The notes under the pieces are model-generated. The model saw nothing but the letters and a program-made list of their open reading frames with translations, did not search any database and was not told where the DNA came from. Position numbers and translations under genes: made by a program. Shown here in pieces: positions 10,106 through 18,803 of a DNA stretch of 64,000 nt. The DNA is from Bradyrhizobium macuxiense (GTDB lineage: Bacteria > Pseudomonadota > Alphaproteobacteria > Rhizobiales > Xanthobacteraceae). Each line of letters starts with the position of its first letter. Position 1 is the stretch's first letter. The stretch is from the NCBI RefSeq assembly GCF_007993935.1, contig NZ_VITY01000006.1:310001-374000 (forward strand). Reading direction: 5' to 3'.

Positions 10106-10819
10106 ATGCCCCGCATCACCATCATCGAAACCGGGCTCGTCAGCCCGCAATACCGCGAGCGTCACGGCAGCTATCCGCAGATGTTCGAGCGGATGGTGGC
10201 CGCATCAGATCCATCGGTGACCTGCGACGTCGTGAGCATCGCCAGGGGCGAGGCACTGCCGGGTCCGGCTACATTGGACGCGATTCTGATCACGGGATCT
10301 GCGGCAGGCGTCTATGACGATGTCGAATGGATCGCGCCGCTCGAAGCCTTCGTGCGCACGGCCCATGACCAGCATGTTCCGATGGTCGGCGTCTGCTTCG
10401 GCCATCAGCTGATCGCGCAGGCGCTCGGCGGCACGGTGCGCAAGTCCGAGAAGGGCTGGGGCATCGGCCGGCACGTCTATCAACTGGCGCCGGACAACGG
10501 CCTGCTCGCGGGCGACACGATCGCGGTGGCCGCCTCGCACCAGGACCAGGTGATCATCCCGCCGGCCTCCGCGCGCACCATCATGGCATCCGCCTTCACG
10601 CCGCATGCCGGGCTGCTCTATGCCAACGGCACGACGCTGTCGGTGCAGCCGCATCCGGAATTCACCGCCGACTACGCCGCCGCGCTGTGCGACCTGCGCC
10701 GCGGCCTCGCGCCCGATCGCGTGGTCGACACCGCCAAGGCCTCGCTCACCGAGCGGCTCGATCACGCCGCGCTCGGCGGCGTGATCACGCGCTTCCTCAC
10801 ACGCCGCGCGCCTGCATGA
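10106..10819 (+). CDS. Class I glutamine amidotransferase-like protein (GuaA N-domain type)
   Basis: A 237-aa stand-alone class I glutamine amidotransferase fold. The nucleophile Cys 97 is in GVCFGHQL and the other triad residues are His 183 and Glu 185 in QPHPEF. Such free-standing domains resemble the amidase part of GMP synthase and are often gamma-glutamyl hydrolases or uncharacterised. There is no partner synthetase nearby, so the acceptor is unknown. No strong ribosome site precedes the ATG. A dispersed repeat lies just upstream. Confidence 0.85.
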   Translation: MPRITIIETGLVSPQYRERHGSYPQMFERMVAASDPSVTCDVVSIARGEALPGPATLDAILITGSAAGVYDDVEWIAPLEAFVRTAHDQHVPMVGVCFGHQLIAQALGGTVRKSEKGWGIGRHVYQLAPDNGLLAGDTIAVAASHQDQVIIPPASARTIMASAFTPHAGLLYANGTTLSVQPHPEFTADYAAALCDLRRGLAPDRVVDTAKASLTERLDHAALGGVITRFLTRRAPA

Positions 10820-10828
10820 GACAGCGCC

Positions 10829-11197
10829 TCAGGTCATACTGCCCGGCATGAAGCAACGCACGCGCGGGTGGCCGTCGATATAGTGCTTCCACACCATGGT
10901 TCGCCCGATCTTGTTCGGCTCGGTGATCAGGGCCGCATCAGGCACAACGACCCATTCGCTGTCGATGCGCACGCGATAGTGGCCGTGATCCGATTCCCAG
11001 TCCGGATCGGCAACCACCGATCCGTCGGCGTCCGAGCAGCATTGCCCGTAGCCGCTGTGCAGGCTTTCGAACCAGGGTTTTAAGGGTGAATTGGCGTAGC
11101 GGCCGTCGTCGCGCGCCAGGGTCGGCGATGTCATCCACATCGTGGATGTCATCCACACCGCCCCAAGCAGCACCGCCGCAGGTGAGAGAACGTGCAT
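10829..11197 (-). CDS. Small exported protein of unknown function
   Basis: A 122-aa protein with a clear signal peptide: a hydrophobic stretch over residues 4-25 ending near SPTLA. The mature part has a Cys pair (GQCCSD), a Trp/His-rich C-terminal half (VWKHYIDG) and a final Cys in RCFMPGS. Start chosen at the ATG with GGAG upstream. It is probably a small periplasmic or secreted protein. It is convergent with the amidotransferase-like gene. Confidence 0.7.
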   Translation of the reverse strand: MHVLSPAAVLLGAVWMTSTMWMTSPTLARDDGRYANSPLKPWFESLHSGYGQCCSDADGSVVADPDWESDHGHYRVRIDSEWVVVPDAALITEPNKIGRTMVWKHYIDGHPRVRCFMPGSMT

Positions 11198-11431
11198 GTT
11201 GTCGTCTCCGCAGATCTCGATCAGCTGCGGGCGCGCATCACCAACCATTCGCCCGCGACATTGCCATCGCAGGCGAGACCACGACGAATCGGCGCCCCAG
11301 CACCTGAGATTCAGTTATGCAAGAGCAGCGCCAAACTGCATTCCGGGAGATTACTGCCAACGAAAGTATGGGTGCTCGGACCGTCAGGCGCGATACGCGC
11401 CAAGCAGCCGGTCGCCTTCCGCGTGGCTCGA

Positions 11432-12367
11432 TCAGCGGCTCACTGCTGTGACCGCGGGAACGAGCGGTGGCGCACTGCGCGAAGCCGCCTGCAATGCGCA
11501 TTCGACGAAGCGGCGCGGTAGCAGCGAAGCGTTCGAGCGCATCGCCACCAGCATGCGGCTTTCGGCGTCGGGCGTATCGAGCGTCTTGGCGACGACGTTC
11601 ATGACCCCGGCATGCTGGTAACAGGACGGCAGGATCGAAAGCCCGATCCCTGCTGCGACGAGGCTGAGCACGGTGCGCAATTCATGCGCCTCCTGCGCGA
11701 TCCGCGGCGCGAAGCCGGCGCGCCGGCACAGCATTGCGGCCTGGTCGCCGACGCCGCAGCCGCTCTCGGCCATGCCGACGAATTCGTGCTCGGCAAGGTC
11801 GGCAACACTGAGCTTGCCGCGTGCTGTGGCGAGCGGATGATCGATCGGCAGGAACACCATCAAGCGGTCGCGCCAGACGACATGAACCTGCAGATCGGCC
11901 GCGGGCCGGAAGTCGAGCGGCGGCCGCATGATCGCGACATCGAGCTCGGCATCGGCGAGAGCCAGGAGCTGCTTCGCCGTCGACATGTGCCGCAGTTCGA
12001 TCTTCACCCGCGGATAGCTGGCGCGGAAGCTGCGGAACAATTCGGCGAACATGTCGAGCATCGGAACAGAATCCGTGAAGCCGACACGGACCGCGCCGGC
12101 TTCACCGCGCGCGGCACGGCGCACGGTCTCCGACGCGAGGTCGAGCTCGCTGACGGCACGGCGCGCATGCTCCAGCAGCAATTGACCGGCCTGGGTGAGC
12201 TCGACGGCACGCCGTGTCCGCGACAGCAGCTTCGTGCCGAGCTCCTCCTCCATCGCCTTGATCTGCGTGCTCAGCGGCGGCTGGCTGACATGCAGCCGTT
12301 TGGCGGCGCGGCTGAAGCTGAGCTCCTCGGCCACCGCGATGAAATAGCGAAGCTGCCTGTAGTCCAT
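11432..12367 (-). CDS. LysR-family transcriptional regulator
   Basis: LysR regulator of 311 aa: N-terminal HTH over residues 1-60 (LSFSRAAKRLHVSQPPLSTQI) and an effector-binding domain from about 90 onward. It is divergent from the MFS transporter that leads the ligJ/ligK group, so it probably activates that group in response to a pathway intermediate. A CTTAT-N11-ATAAG box lies directly upstream of its start codon. The window gives no direct evidence for the inducer. Confidence 0.9.
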   Translation of the reverse strand: MDYRQLRYFIAVAEELSFSRAAKRLHVSQPPLSTQIKAMEEELGTKLLSRTRRAVELTQAGQLLLEHARRAVSELDLASETVRRAARGEAGAVRVGFTDSVPMLDMFAELFRSFRASYPRVKIELRHMSTAKQLLALADAELDVAIMRPPLDFRPAADLQVHVVWRDRLMVFLPIDHPLATARGKLSVADLAEHEFVGMAESGCGVGDQAAMLCRRAGFAPRIAQEAHELRTVLSLVAAGIGLSILPSCYQHAGVMNVVAKTLDTPDAESRMLVAMRSNASLLPRRFVECALQAASRSAPPLVPAVTAVSR

Positions 12368-12369
12368 CG

Positions 12370-12390
12370 CTTATTCCGATTCCCTATAAG
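12370..12390. promoter_or_regulatory. LysR-type T-N11-A box
   Basis: CTTAT at 12370-12374 and ATAAG at 12386-12390 are exact complements 11 nt apart, the classic LysR operator form. It lies 3 nt from the LysR start, so an autoregulatory role is likely, together with control of the divergent MFS gene about 180 nt away. Confidence 0.45.
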
Positions 12391-12568
12391 TGACGGGTCA
12401 AAGCGGTATTTGACCTCCCAGGACCGTTTCCCGATCTTGGCGCCAAAACGCGGTCCCTCCAAGGGGCAACACGCGCAGCCGATCAGCCATGCGAAATCGC
12501 CGCGAATAACAGGCGTTCCGCCCGGTTCGGATCACAGGCGCGACAACAAAAAGCAAGGGAAGAATCCA

Positions 12569-13900
12569 ATGGGCCAGGCCTCCGTCAGCGAGCTCGAAGA
12601 GCAAACCATCCGCCGGGTGTACTGGCGGCTGATCCCGATCCTGTTCGTCATGATGTTCTTCAACTATCTCGACCGCATCAATCTCGGCTATGCCGGGCTG
12701 ACGATGAACAAGGATCTCGGCCTCAGCTCCGCGATCTTCGGCTTTGCCGCCAGCATCTTCTTCCTCGGCTACATGGTGCTCGAGGTGCCGAGCAATCTGA
12801 TGCTGCATTGGCTCGGGGCGCGGATCTGGCTGGCGCGGATCCTGATCACCTGGGGCCTCGTCGCCACGCTCACCGCCTTTGTCTGGAATCCGCTCAGCCT
12901 CTACGTGATGCGGTTCGGCCTCGGCGTCGCGGAAGCCGGCTTCATGCCCGGCGTCGTGCTCTACCTGACCTACTGGTTCCCCTCGCGCTACCGCGCCCGG
13001 GCGGTTGCCGGCTACATCATCGCCGGCTCGTTCTCGGCTGTAGCCGGCGGGCCGATCTCGACCAGCATCATGACCTGGTATGACGGCATGGCTGGCCTGC
13101 ATGGCTGGCAATGGATGTTCATCGCCGAGGGTGTGCCGACCATTCTGCTCGGCCTGTTCACGCTCTATTATCTGACCGACCGCCCGGCCAAGGCGAGCTG
13201 GCTCACCAAGGAACAGGCCGCCTGGCTGGAGGGCGAGCTCGCCGCCGAGCGGGCCGAGATCGAGCAACAGGGGCAGCACAGGTTGATCGAATGCGTGCTC
13301 GATATCCGAGTCTGGCTGCTGGCGGCACTGTTCGGCTGCGCGCTGGTCGGCATCTATGGCCTCTTGCTGTGGCTGCCGCAGATCATCAAGGGCATGGGCG
13401 ATCTCAGCAACATCCAGGTCGGCTTCCTCTCGGCGATCCCGCCGCTGCTCGGCGTGGTCGGCACCATCGTGGTCAGCCGCAGTTCGGACAAGACAGGCGA
13501 TCGCAAGTTTCATCTCGCGGCCGTCTATCTGCTCGCCGCGGTCGCGATGCTCGGCAGCGCCTATGTCACGAGCCCGGTGCTGGCTTTCGTGTTCCTCTGC
13601 ATCGTCGGCTTCAGCCTCAACGCCGGCAATCCATTGTTCTGGAGCATCAACGCCTCGCTGCTGACCGGCGCGGCCGGCGCCGCCTCGATCGCCATGGTCA
13701 ACACGCTGGCGCAGTTCGGCGGCCTGATCGGCCCGTGGTGCATCGGGCTGATCAAGGACTCCACCGGAAGCTTTTCCTGGGCGCTGGTCGGCATCGCCGG
13801 CTTCCTGTTCGTCGCCTCCGCCATCGCCGCCACCATGCGCGTCAAACCGCGCGAGACGGAACTTTCGGGCGCGATCCCGTCATCCGTCGCCCACTCATGA
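12569..13900 (+). CDS. MFS transporter, anion:cation symporter (ACS) family
   Basis: Inner-membrane carrier of 443 aa with twelve hydrophobic segments. The N-terminal FFNYLDRINLGYAGLTMNKD motif is typical of the ACS family that imports organic anions such as tartrate, phthalate and aromatic acids. AAGGGA lies 9 nt before the chosen ATG; longer upstream readings overlap the LysR gene antisense and are not used. It is followed after 19 nt by ligJ, so it likely imports an aromatic acid such as protocatechuate or gallate, or a pathway intermediate (inference). Confidence 0.9.
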   Translation: MGQASVSELEEQTIRRVYWRLIPILFVMMFFNYLDRINLGYAGLTMNKDLGLSSAIFGFAASIFFLGYMVLEVPSNLMLHWLGARIWLARILITWGLVATLTAFVWNPLSLYVMRFGLGVAEAGFMPGVVLYLTYWFPSRYRARAVAGYIIAGSFSAVAGGPISTSIMTWYDGMAGLHGWQWMFIAEGVPTILLGLFTLYYLTDRPAKASWLTKEQAAWLEGELAAERAEIEQQGQHRLIECVLDIRVWLLAALFGCALVGIYGLLLWLPQIIKGMGDLSNIQVGFLSAIPPLLGVVGTIVVSRSSDKTGDRKFHLAAVYLLAAVAMLGSAYVTSPVLAFVFLCIVGFSLNAGNPLFWSINASLLTGAAGAASIAMVNTLAQFGGLIGPWCIGLIKDSTGSFSWALVGIAGFLFVASAIAATMRVKPRETELSGAIPSSVAHS

Positions 13901-13919
13901 CACTACCAAGGACGCAACC

Positions 13920-14945
13920 ATGATCATCGATTGTCACGGCCACTATACCACCGAGCCAGCCAAGCTGCAGATCTTCCGCGACAAGCAGCTCGCCGGTCTC
14001 GCCGACAGATCGCGCCGGCCGCTCAGCACCAATCTCGGCATCACCGATGACGAGATCCGCTCGAGCGTCGAGGGCGCGCAGCTCCGTTTGCAGAAGGAGC
14101 GCGGCACAGACGTCACGATCTTCTCGCCGCGCGCCGCCGGCATGGCGCATCATGTCGGCAAGGAAGCAACCAGCCGTGAATGGACCACGATCTGCAACGA
14201 CCTCGTGCACCGGGTCTGCACGCTGTTTCCGCAGAACTTCGTCCCCGTCTGCCAGCTGCCGCAGAGCCCGGGCGTGCAGCCCAAAAACTGCATCGAGGAG
14301 CTGGAGCGCTGCGTGACCCAACTCGGTTTCGTCGGCTGCAACCTCAATCCCGATCCCGCCGGCGGCTATTGGTGCGATCCACCGCTGACGGATGAATGGT
14401 GGTATCCGCTGTACGAGAAGATGGTCGAGCTCGACGTCCCGGCGATGGTCCATGTCAGCTCGTCCTGCAATCCCTGCTTCCACGGCACCGGCGCGCATTA
14501 CCTCAACGGCGACACCACCGCCTTCATGCAGTTCCTGACCTCGGACCTGTTCAAGCGCTTCCCGACTTTGCGGTTCATCATCCCGCATGGCGGCGGCGCG
14601 GTGCCCTATCACTGGGGCCGCTACCGCGGGCTCGCGCAGGACATGAAGCTGCCGCCGCTGTCGGAGCATCTGTTGAAGAATGTGTTCTTCGACACCTGCG
14701 TCTATCATTTGCCCGGCATCGAGCTGCTGACCCGGGTGATCCCGGTCGAGAACATCCTGTTCGCGTCGGAAATGGTCGGTGCGGTCCGCGGCATCGATCC
14801 GGAAACGGGTCATCACTTCGACGACACCCGCCGCTACATCGACGCATTGCCGCTGAGCGCCGAGGACAAGGCCAAGATCTTTGAAGGCAATGCCCGCCGC
14901 GTCTATCCTCGCCTCAACGCCCATCTCGACCGCCGCGCGCACTGA
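13920..14945 (+). CDS. ligJ: 4-oxalomesaconate hydratase (LigJ type)
   Basis: Amidohydrolase-superfamily hydratase of 341 aa, the same length as Sphingobium LigJ and with the same block order. It opens with IIDCHGHYT (metal ligands His 6 and His 8) and continues with IFSPRAAGMAHH, NLNPDPAGG, His 178 in MVHVSSSCN, the HYLN-D-TTAFMQ block, His 223 in IPHGGGAVPYHWGR and Glu 284 in FASEMVGAVRGID. LigJ hydrates 4-oxalomesaconate to 4-carboxy-4-hydroxy-2-oxoadipate in protocatechuate 4,5-cleavage and gallate catabolism. The aldolase for that product is the next gene. AAGGA precedes the ATG. Confidence 0.9.
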   Translation: MIIDCHGHYTTEPAKLQIFRDKQLAGLADRSRRPLSTNLGITDDEIRSSVEGAQLRLQKERGTDVTIFSPRAAGMAHHVGKEATSREWTTICNDLVHRVCTLFPQNFVPVCQLPQSPGVQPKNCIEELERCVTQLGFVGCNLNPDPAGGYWCDPPLTDEWWYPLYEKMVELDVPAMVHVSSSCNPCFHGTGAHYLNGDTTAFMQFLTSDLFKRFPTLRFIIPHGGGAVPYHWGRYRGLAQDMKLPPLSEHLLKNVFFDTCVYHLPGIELLTRVIPVENILFASEMVGAVRGIDPETGHHFDDTRRYIDALPLSAEDKAKIFEGNARRVYPRLNAHLDRRAH

Positions 14946-14960
14946 GCGATGTATCAGCCC

Positions 14961-15077
14961 CGTCATTGCGAGGAGCTCGCGACAAAATTGCAAAGCAATT
15001 TTGCGCTGAAGCGACGAAGCAATCCATCGCGCCGCATATGCGGAAGCATGGATTGCTTCGCTTCGCTCGCAATGACG
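14961..15077. repeat. Dispersed repeat, CGTCATTGCGAGG family, copy 2
   Basis: Nearly identical to the element at 9915, including the AAAATTGC-AAA-GCAATTTT inner hairpin, and closed by CTCGCAATGACG. It is inserted between ligJ and ligK, where it could reduce or process read-through of the transcript. Confidence 0.85.
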
Positions 15078-15160
15078 GTGATAGTCCTGCGAGCACAGTA
15101 TTTCCGTCATCTTGATTGCAAACGTGCAATCACGCCCAACACAAACTTCGGAGAACACCG

Positions 15161-15835
15161 ATGGCCATAGGATTTGCAATTCACAAGGCGAAGCGGAAAG
15201 TGTCGCCCGACCTCGTCGCGCGCTACCGCACGCTGCCGGTCGCCAATATCAGCGACGTGATGTCGCGGATCGCGGGCACCAACCGGCTGCGGCCGATGCA
15301 TAAAGGCGGCTGGCTCGGCGGCCCGGCGCTGACCGTGAAGACCCGGCCCGGCGACAATCTGATGGTGCACAAGGCGATCGACCTGGCCCAGCCCGGCGAC
15401 GTGATCGTGGTCGATGCCGGCGGCGTGCTGGTCAACGCCATCATCGGCGAGATCATGTCGACGCTGGCCGAGAAGAAGGGCGTGGCGGGTTTCGTGATCG
15501 ACGGCTCGATCCGCGACGCCGGTGCGATCCGCGCTGGCTCGTTCCCGGTGTTCGCCGCCGGCGTCGCCCATCGCGGCCCCTACAAGGACGGCCCGGGCGA
15601 GATCAATTGCGCGATCTCGATCGACGGTATGATCGTCGAGCCCGGCGATCTCATCGTGGCCGACGATGACGGCGTGCTCTGCGTACCCCATGGCGACGCC
15701 GAGGCGATCTGCAAGCTGACCGAGGCCAAGAAGGCAACCGAGGAGAAGGCGATCCAGCAGATCCTCGCCGGCACCAGCGACCGCCGCTGGGTCGATGAGG
15801 CCCTGCAGCGGCTCGGCTGCGAGTTCAAGGACTAG
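15161..15835 (+). CDS. ligK: 4-carboxy-4-hydroxy-2-oxoadipate aldolase / oxaloacetate decarboxylase (LigK/RraA fold)
   Basis: A 224-aa protein of the class II HMG/CHA aldolase family. It has the RraA-fold GGPALTVKTRPGDN segment, QPGDVIVVDAGG, and the catalytic Arg-Asp pair in DGSIRD at residues 114-119. It splits 4-carboxy-4-hydroxy-2-oxoadipate into pyruvate and oxaloacetate, the step after LigJ. The ATG has GGAGA upstream; a longer reading begins inside repeat-proximal DNA and is not used. A strong hairpin follows the stop. Confidence 0.88.
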   Translation: MAIGFAIHKAKRKVSPDLVARYRTLPVANISDVMSRIAGTNRLRPMHKGGWLGGPALTVKTRPGDNLMVHKAIDLAQPGDVIVVDAGGVLVNAIIGEIMSTLAEKKGVAGFVIDGSIRDAGAIRAGSFPVFAAGVAHRGPYKDGPGEINCAISIDGMIVEPGDLIVADDDGVLCVPHGDAEAICKLTEAKKATEEKAIQQILAGTSDRRWVDEALQRLGCEFKD

Positions 15836-15847
15836 ACCGTCGCCGTT

Positions 15848-15879
15848 GCCCAAGAGGCGGGAATGCCCGCTTCTTGGGC
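15848..15879 (+). terminator. Terminator-like hairpin after ligK
   Basis: GCCCAAGA-G-GCGGG pairs with CCCGC-T-TCTTGGGC across an AATG loop: a 14-bp stem with one G-U pair, 13 nt after the ligK stop. There is no long T-run, so it could also be an mRNA-stabilising hairpin. Confidence 0.65.
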
Positions 15880-15933
15880 ACGAATTTGCGTAAAGCAGTC
15901 CGGAATGACCCCCCCGGCTGTCCGTCCATCGGC

Positions 15934-15952
15934 ATCGGGAATTTTTCCCGAT
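15934..15952. repeat. Perfect 8-bp inverted repeat upstream of the TonB receptor
   Basis: ATCGGGAA-TTT-TTCCCGAT lies 127 nt before the receptor start. It may be a regulator site or a small hairpin in the leader. No recognised Fur/Irr box or cobalamin riboswitch was seen in the same gap. Confidence 0.4.
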
Positions 15953-16078
15953 CATCGATGGAAAAGATTCCCGCCCTCCCGGGACACATCTCGTTTGCCA
16001 AAGCACCGGCGCTCCCGCAGTCTCGAAGCCGGGGTTCGTCGGGGATAAAAGCCGAACCGCGACAATGGGGTGGGCGTT

Positions 16079-18622
16079 ATGGCTGGTACGTTGTTGCGTA
16101 CGGCAACACGGTTTCTGTCTTCTTCGGTCCATACGCGCGGCGCTGCGGCCGTGCTCACCGCCATCGGAGCCGCAGCGCCGCTGACTGCGGGCGCCCAGAC
16201 CGCCGCCCCGACCGAGTTGCCGCCGGTCACCGTGATTGCCCCCTCGCCGCTGTCGGGCACGCGCAGCATCAAGCCCGCGTCGCGGCCGGTGGTGCGGACC
16301 TCGCGGACCGCTCGGACACGGGCTGCGCCGGCGCAAACCGCGGCAGCGCCCGAAGGCGGCGCTGGCGTTCCGGGCCCGTCCGAGCGCGACTCGAGCCTGC
16401 TCGATCGCGACAAGATCCCGTCCAACACCGAGGTGCTGACCGCGGCGGATTTCAGCCGCAACTATTCGACCAACTTCCTCGACTCGGTGAACCGCAAGCT
16501 GCCCGGCGTCACGCTCACCGACCAGACCGGCAACCCGTTCCAGCGCACGCTTGATTACCGCGGCTTCGTCGCCTCGCCGGTTCAGGGCACGCCGCAGGGC
16601 ATCGCGGTCTATCAGAACGGCGTGCGCATCAACGAATCCTGGGGCGACGTGGTGAACTGGGATTTCATCCCGGAAAAGGCCATCGACCGGGTTTCGCTGG
16701 TGCCCAACAACCCGATCTTCGGCCTGAACGCGATCGGCGGCGCGCTCAGCATCCAGATGAAGAACGGCTTCACCTATCAGGGCTCCGAGGCGGAACTGTT
16801 CGGCGGATCCTACGGACGTGTGCAGGGCAGCGTGCAGGCCGGCGGCCAGCGGGACAACATCTCCGCCTATGCGGCGTTCGAATCCGCCTATGATCGCGGC
16901 TGGCGCGACCATGCGAATTCGTCGCACATCAACCGGATGTATGTCGACGTCGGCGCGCGCAACGATGACACCGAATTCCATGTCAACTTCACCGGCGCCA
17001 GCAACCTGCTCGGCAACGTCGCGGCAACGCCGGTCGAGCTGCTCAACCAGCGCTGGTCCAGCGTCTACACCTGGCCGCAATCGACGCTGCTGCAGCTCGC
17101 CTTCGTCAACGCGACGTTGAGCCACAATTTCTCGGACACATGGTCGTTCCAGGGCAATGCCTATTTCCGTGGCTTCCGGCAGACCCACGCCGATGGCAAC
17201 GGCACTGACGTTGCGCCATGCGACGATCCCACGACCTTGTGCATCGGCGACGGCCTTCCGGTCTTCGGTCCAGCCGATGGCCCAGCCACTCCGAACACGC
17301 TCGGCAACGCCTTCCTTGGCGAAATCGACCGCAACCGCGCCGCCACCAACAGCTTCGGCGGCACGGCGCAGCTGACCAACTCGGACAAGCTGTTCGGGCA
17401 CGACAACCACGTCGTGATGGGTGTCAGCGTCGACCACGGCAATACGAAGTTCACGGCAACCAGCGAGCTCGGAACGATCGATCCGAACAACCTGTTCGTG
17501 ACCGGCACCGGCGTCTTCATCAACCAGCCCGACGCAGGTCTCAGCCCGGTCGATCTGCGCGCCACCAACACCTACACCGGCATCTACCTCACCGACACGT
17601 TCGATGTGACCAACAGGTTCTCGGTGACGGCCGGCGGGCGATTCAACTACGCCCAGATCGATCTGAAGGACCAGACCGGGACCAATGACCTGCTCAACAG
17701 CAGCAACCGCTTCCAGCGCTTCAATCCGGTGATCGGCGGCACCTACAAGATCACGCCGAACCTCACTGCCTATGCCGGCTATTCGGAAGCCAACCGCACG
17801 CCGACGCCGCTGGAGCTCGGCTGCTCCGATCCCAACCATCCCTGCATGATCGACACCTTCCTGGTCGCCGATCCGCCGCTCAAGCAGGTGGTGTCGCACA
17901 CCGTCGAGGCGGGCCTGCGCGGCAGCTGGGGCCGCGATGCCAGGACGGGCGTGCTGAGCTGGGGGCTGGGCGCGTTCCGCACCCTGTCCGACGACGACAT
18001 CATCCACGTGGCAAGCCCGCTCGGCGTCAACAATTTCGGATACTTCCAGAACGCCGGACAGACCTTGCGCCAGGGCATCGAGGCCAAGCTCGACTACCGC
18101 TTCGATCGCTGGAACGCCTATGCCAACTACACCTATGTCAACGCGACCTATCAGAGCGCGATCACGCTGTCCTCGCCGAACAATCCGAATGCGCTGATCA
18201 GCGACGCCGGCGTGCAATATGTCAACGTCACTCCGGGCGACCACATCCCCGGCATTCCCGCGCACCGCTTCAAGGCCGGCGTCGACTACAACGTCACGGA
18301 TGCCTGGAAGGTCGGCGCCGACCTCAACGTCGTGGGCAGCCAGTGGCTGATCCATGACGACACCAACCAGAGCCCGAAGGTGCCGGCCTACTCGGTCGTC
18401 AATCTGCACACGTCATATCAGATCACGAAGAACATCGAGGTGTTCGGCCTGATCAACAATGTGTTCAACCAGCATTACTATCTGAACGGCGCGTTCTATC
18501 AGACCGGCGGCTTTGTCAGCGCCGGCTCGGCACCCAACCTGATGGCGCAGCTGAGCGATCCCCGCGCCTTCGTGCCCGGCATGCCGCTCGCCGCCTATGC
18601 GGGCATCAGGGCGAAGTTCTAG
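16079..18622 (+). CDS. TonB-dependent outer-membrane receptor
   Basis: Outer-membrane receptor of about 847 aa. Its parts are an N-terminal signal region ending near TAGAQ, a TonB-box-like PPVTVIAP segment, and an Ala/Arg-rich spacer. A plug domain follows (about residues 120-250: SVNRKLPGVTL, IAVYQNGVRI, NAIGGALSIQMKNG), then a long beta-barrel ending in a C-terminal Phe. TonB receptors import iron chelates, cobalamin or other scarce ligands, and nothing here fixes the ligand. The ATG at 16079 has GGGTGG upstream; a GTG three codons earlier is an alternative. It appears to be a single-gene unit. Confidence 0.9.
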   Translation: MAGTLLRTATRFLSSSVHTRGAAAVLTAIGAAAPLTAGAQTAAPTELPPVTVIAPSPLSGTRSIKPASRPVVRTSRTARTRAAPAQTAAAPEGGAGVPGPSERDSSLLDRDKIPSNTEVLTAADFSRNYSTNFLDSVNRKLPGVTLTDQTGNPFQRTLDYRGFVASPVQGTPQGIAVYQNGVRINESWGDVVNWDFIPEKAIDRVSLVPNNPIFGLNAIGGALSIQMKNGFTYQGSEAELFGGSYGRVQGSVQAGGQRDNISAYAAFESAYDRGWRDHANSSHINRMYVDVGARNDDTEFHVNFTGASNLLGNVAATPVELLNQRWSSVYTWPQSTLLQLAFVNATLSHNFSDTWSFQGNAYFRGFRQTHADGNGTDVAPCDDPTTLCIGDGLPVFGPADGPATPNTLGNAFLGEIDRNRAATNSFGGTAQLTNSDKLFGHDNHVVMGVSVDHGNTKFTATSELGTIDPNNLFVTGTGVFINQPDAGLSPVDLRATNTYTGIYLTDTFDVTNRFSVTAGGRFNYAQIDLKDQTGTNDLLNSSNRFQRFNPVIGGTYKITPNLTAYAGYSEANRTPTPLELGCSDPNHPCMIDTFLVADPPLKQVVSHTVEAGLRGSWGRDARTGVLSWGLGAFRTLSDDDIIHVASPLGVNNFGYFQNAGQTLRQGIEAKLDYRFDRWNAYANYTYVNATYQSAITLSSPNNPNALISDAGVQYVNVTPGDHIPGIPAHRFKAGVDYNVTDAWKVGADLNVVGSQWLIHDDTNQSPKVPAYSVVNLHTSYQITKNIEVFGLINNVFNQHYYLNGAFYQTGGFVSAGSAPNLMAQLSDPRAFVPGMPLAAYAGIRAKF

Positions 18623-18647
18623 GAAAGACCCGCGACACTTTCGACGC

Positions 18648-18763
18648 CGTCATTGCGAGGAGCGAAGCGACGAAGCAATCCATTCCTATTCGCGGCGCGA
18701 TGGATTGCTTCGCGGAGCCTGTCATCGGGCGCGCATTCGCGCACCCGTTGGCTCGCAATGACG
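18648..18763. repeat. Dispersed repeat, CGTCATTGCGAGG family, copy 3
   Basis: Opens CGTCATTGCGAGG, contains GCGACGAAGCAATCCATT and ATGGATTGCTTCGC, and closes GCTCGCAATGACG. It lacks the AAAATTGC inner hairpin of copies 1 and 2 and has a different middle. It sits between the convergent TonB-receptor and SDR genes. Confidence 0.8.
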
Positions 18764-18803
18764 TGGAGCGCCCACATCGTCACCAGCCCTGACAGACGCC
18801 GCG

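Noticed and set aside
12398..13513. Minus strand reading opposite the MFS transporter
   Set aside because: The twelve-helix + strand protein is unambiguous; the opposite reading is charged low-complexity sequence.
15836..16078. Cobalamin or other riboswitch before the TonB receptor
   Set aside because: No B12-box-like conserved segments found; only a terminator-like hairpin and a short inverted repeat.
15107..18409. An 1100-codon minus strand reading opposite ligK and the TonB receptor
   Set aside because: It spans two unrelated genes and the intergenic hairpin; composition is typical of antisense frames in GC-rich DNA.
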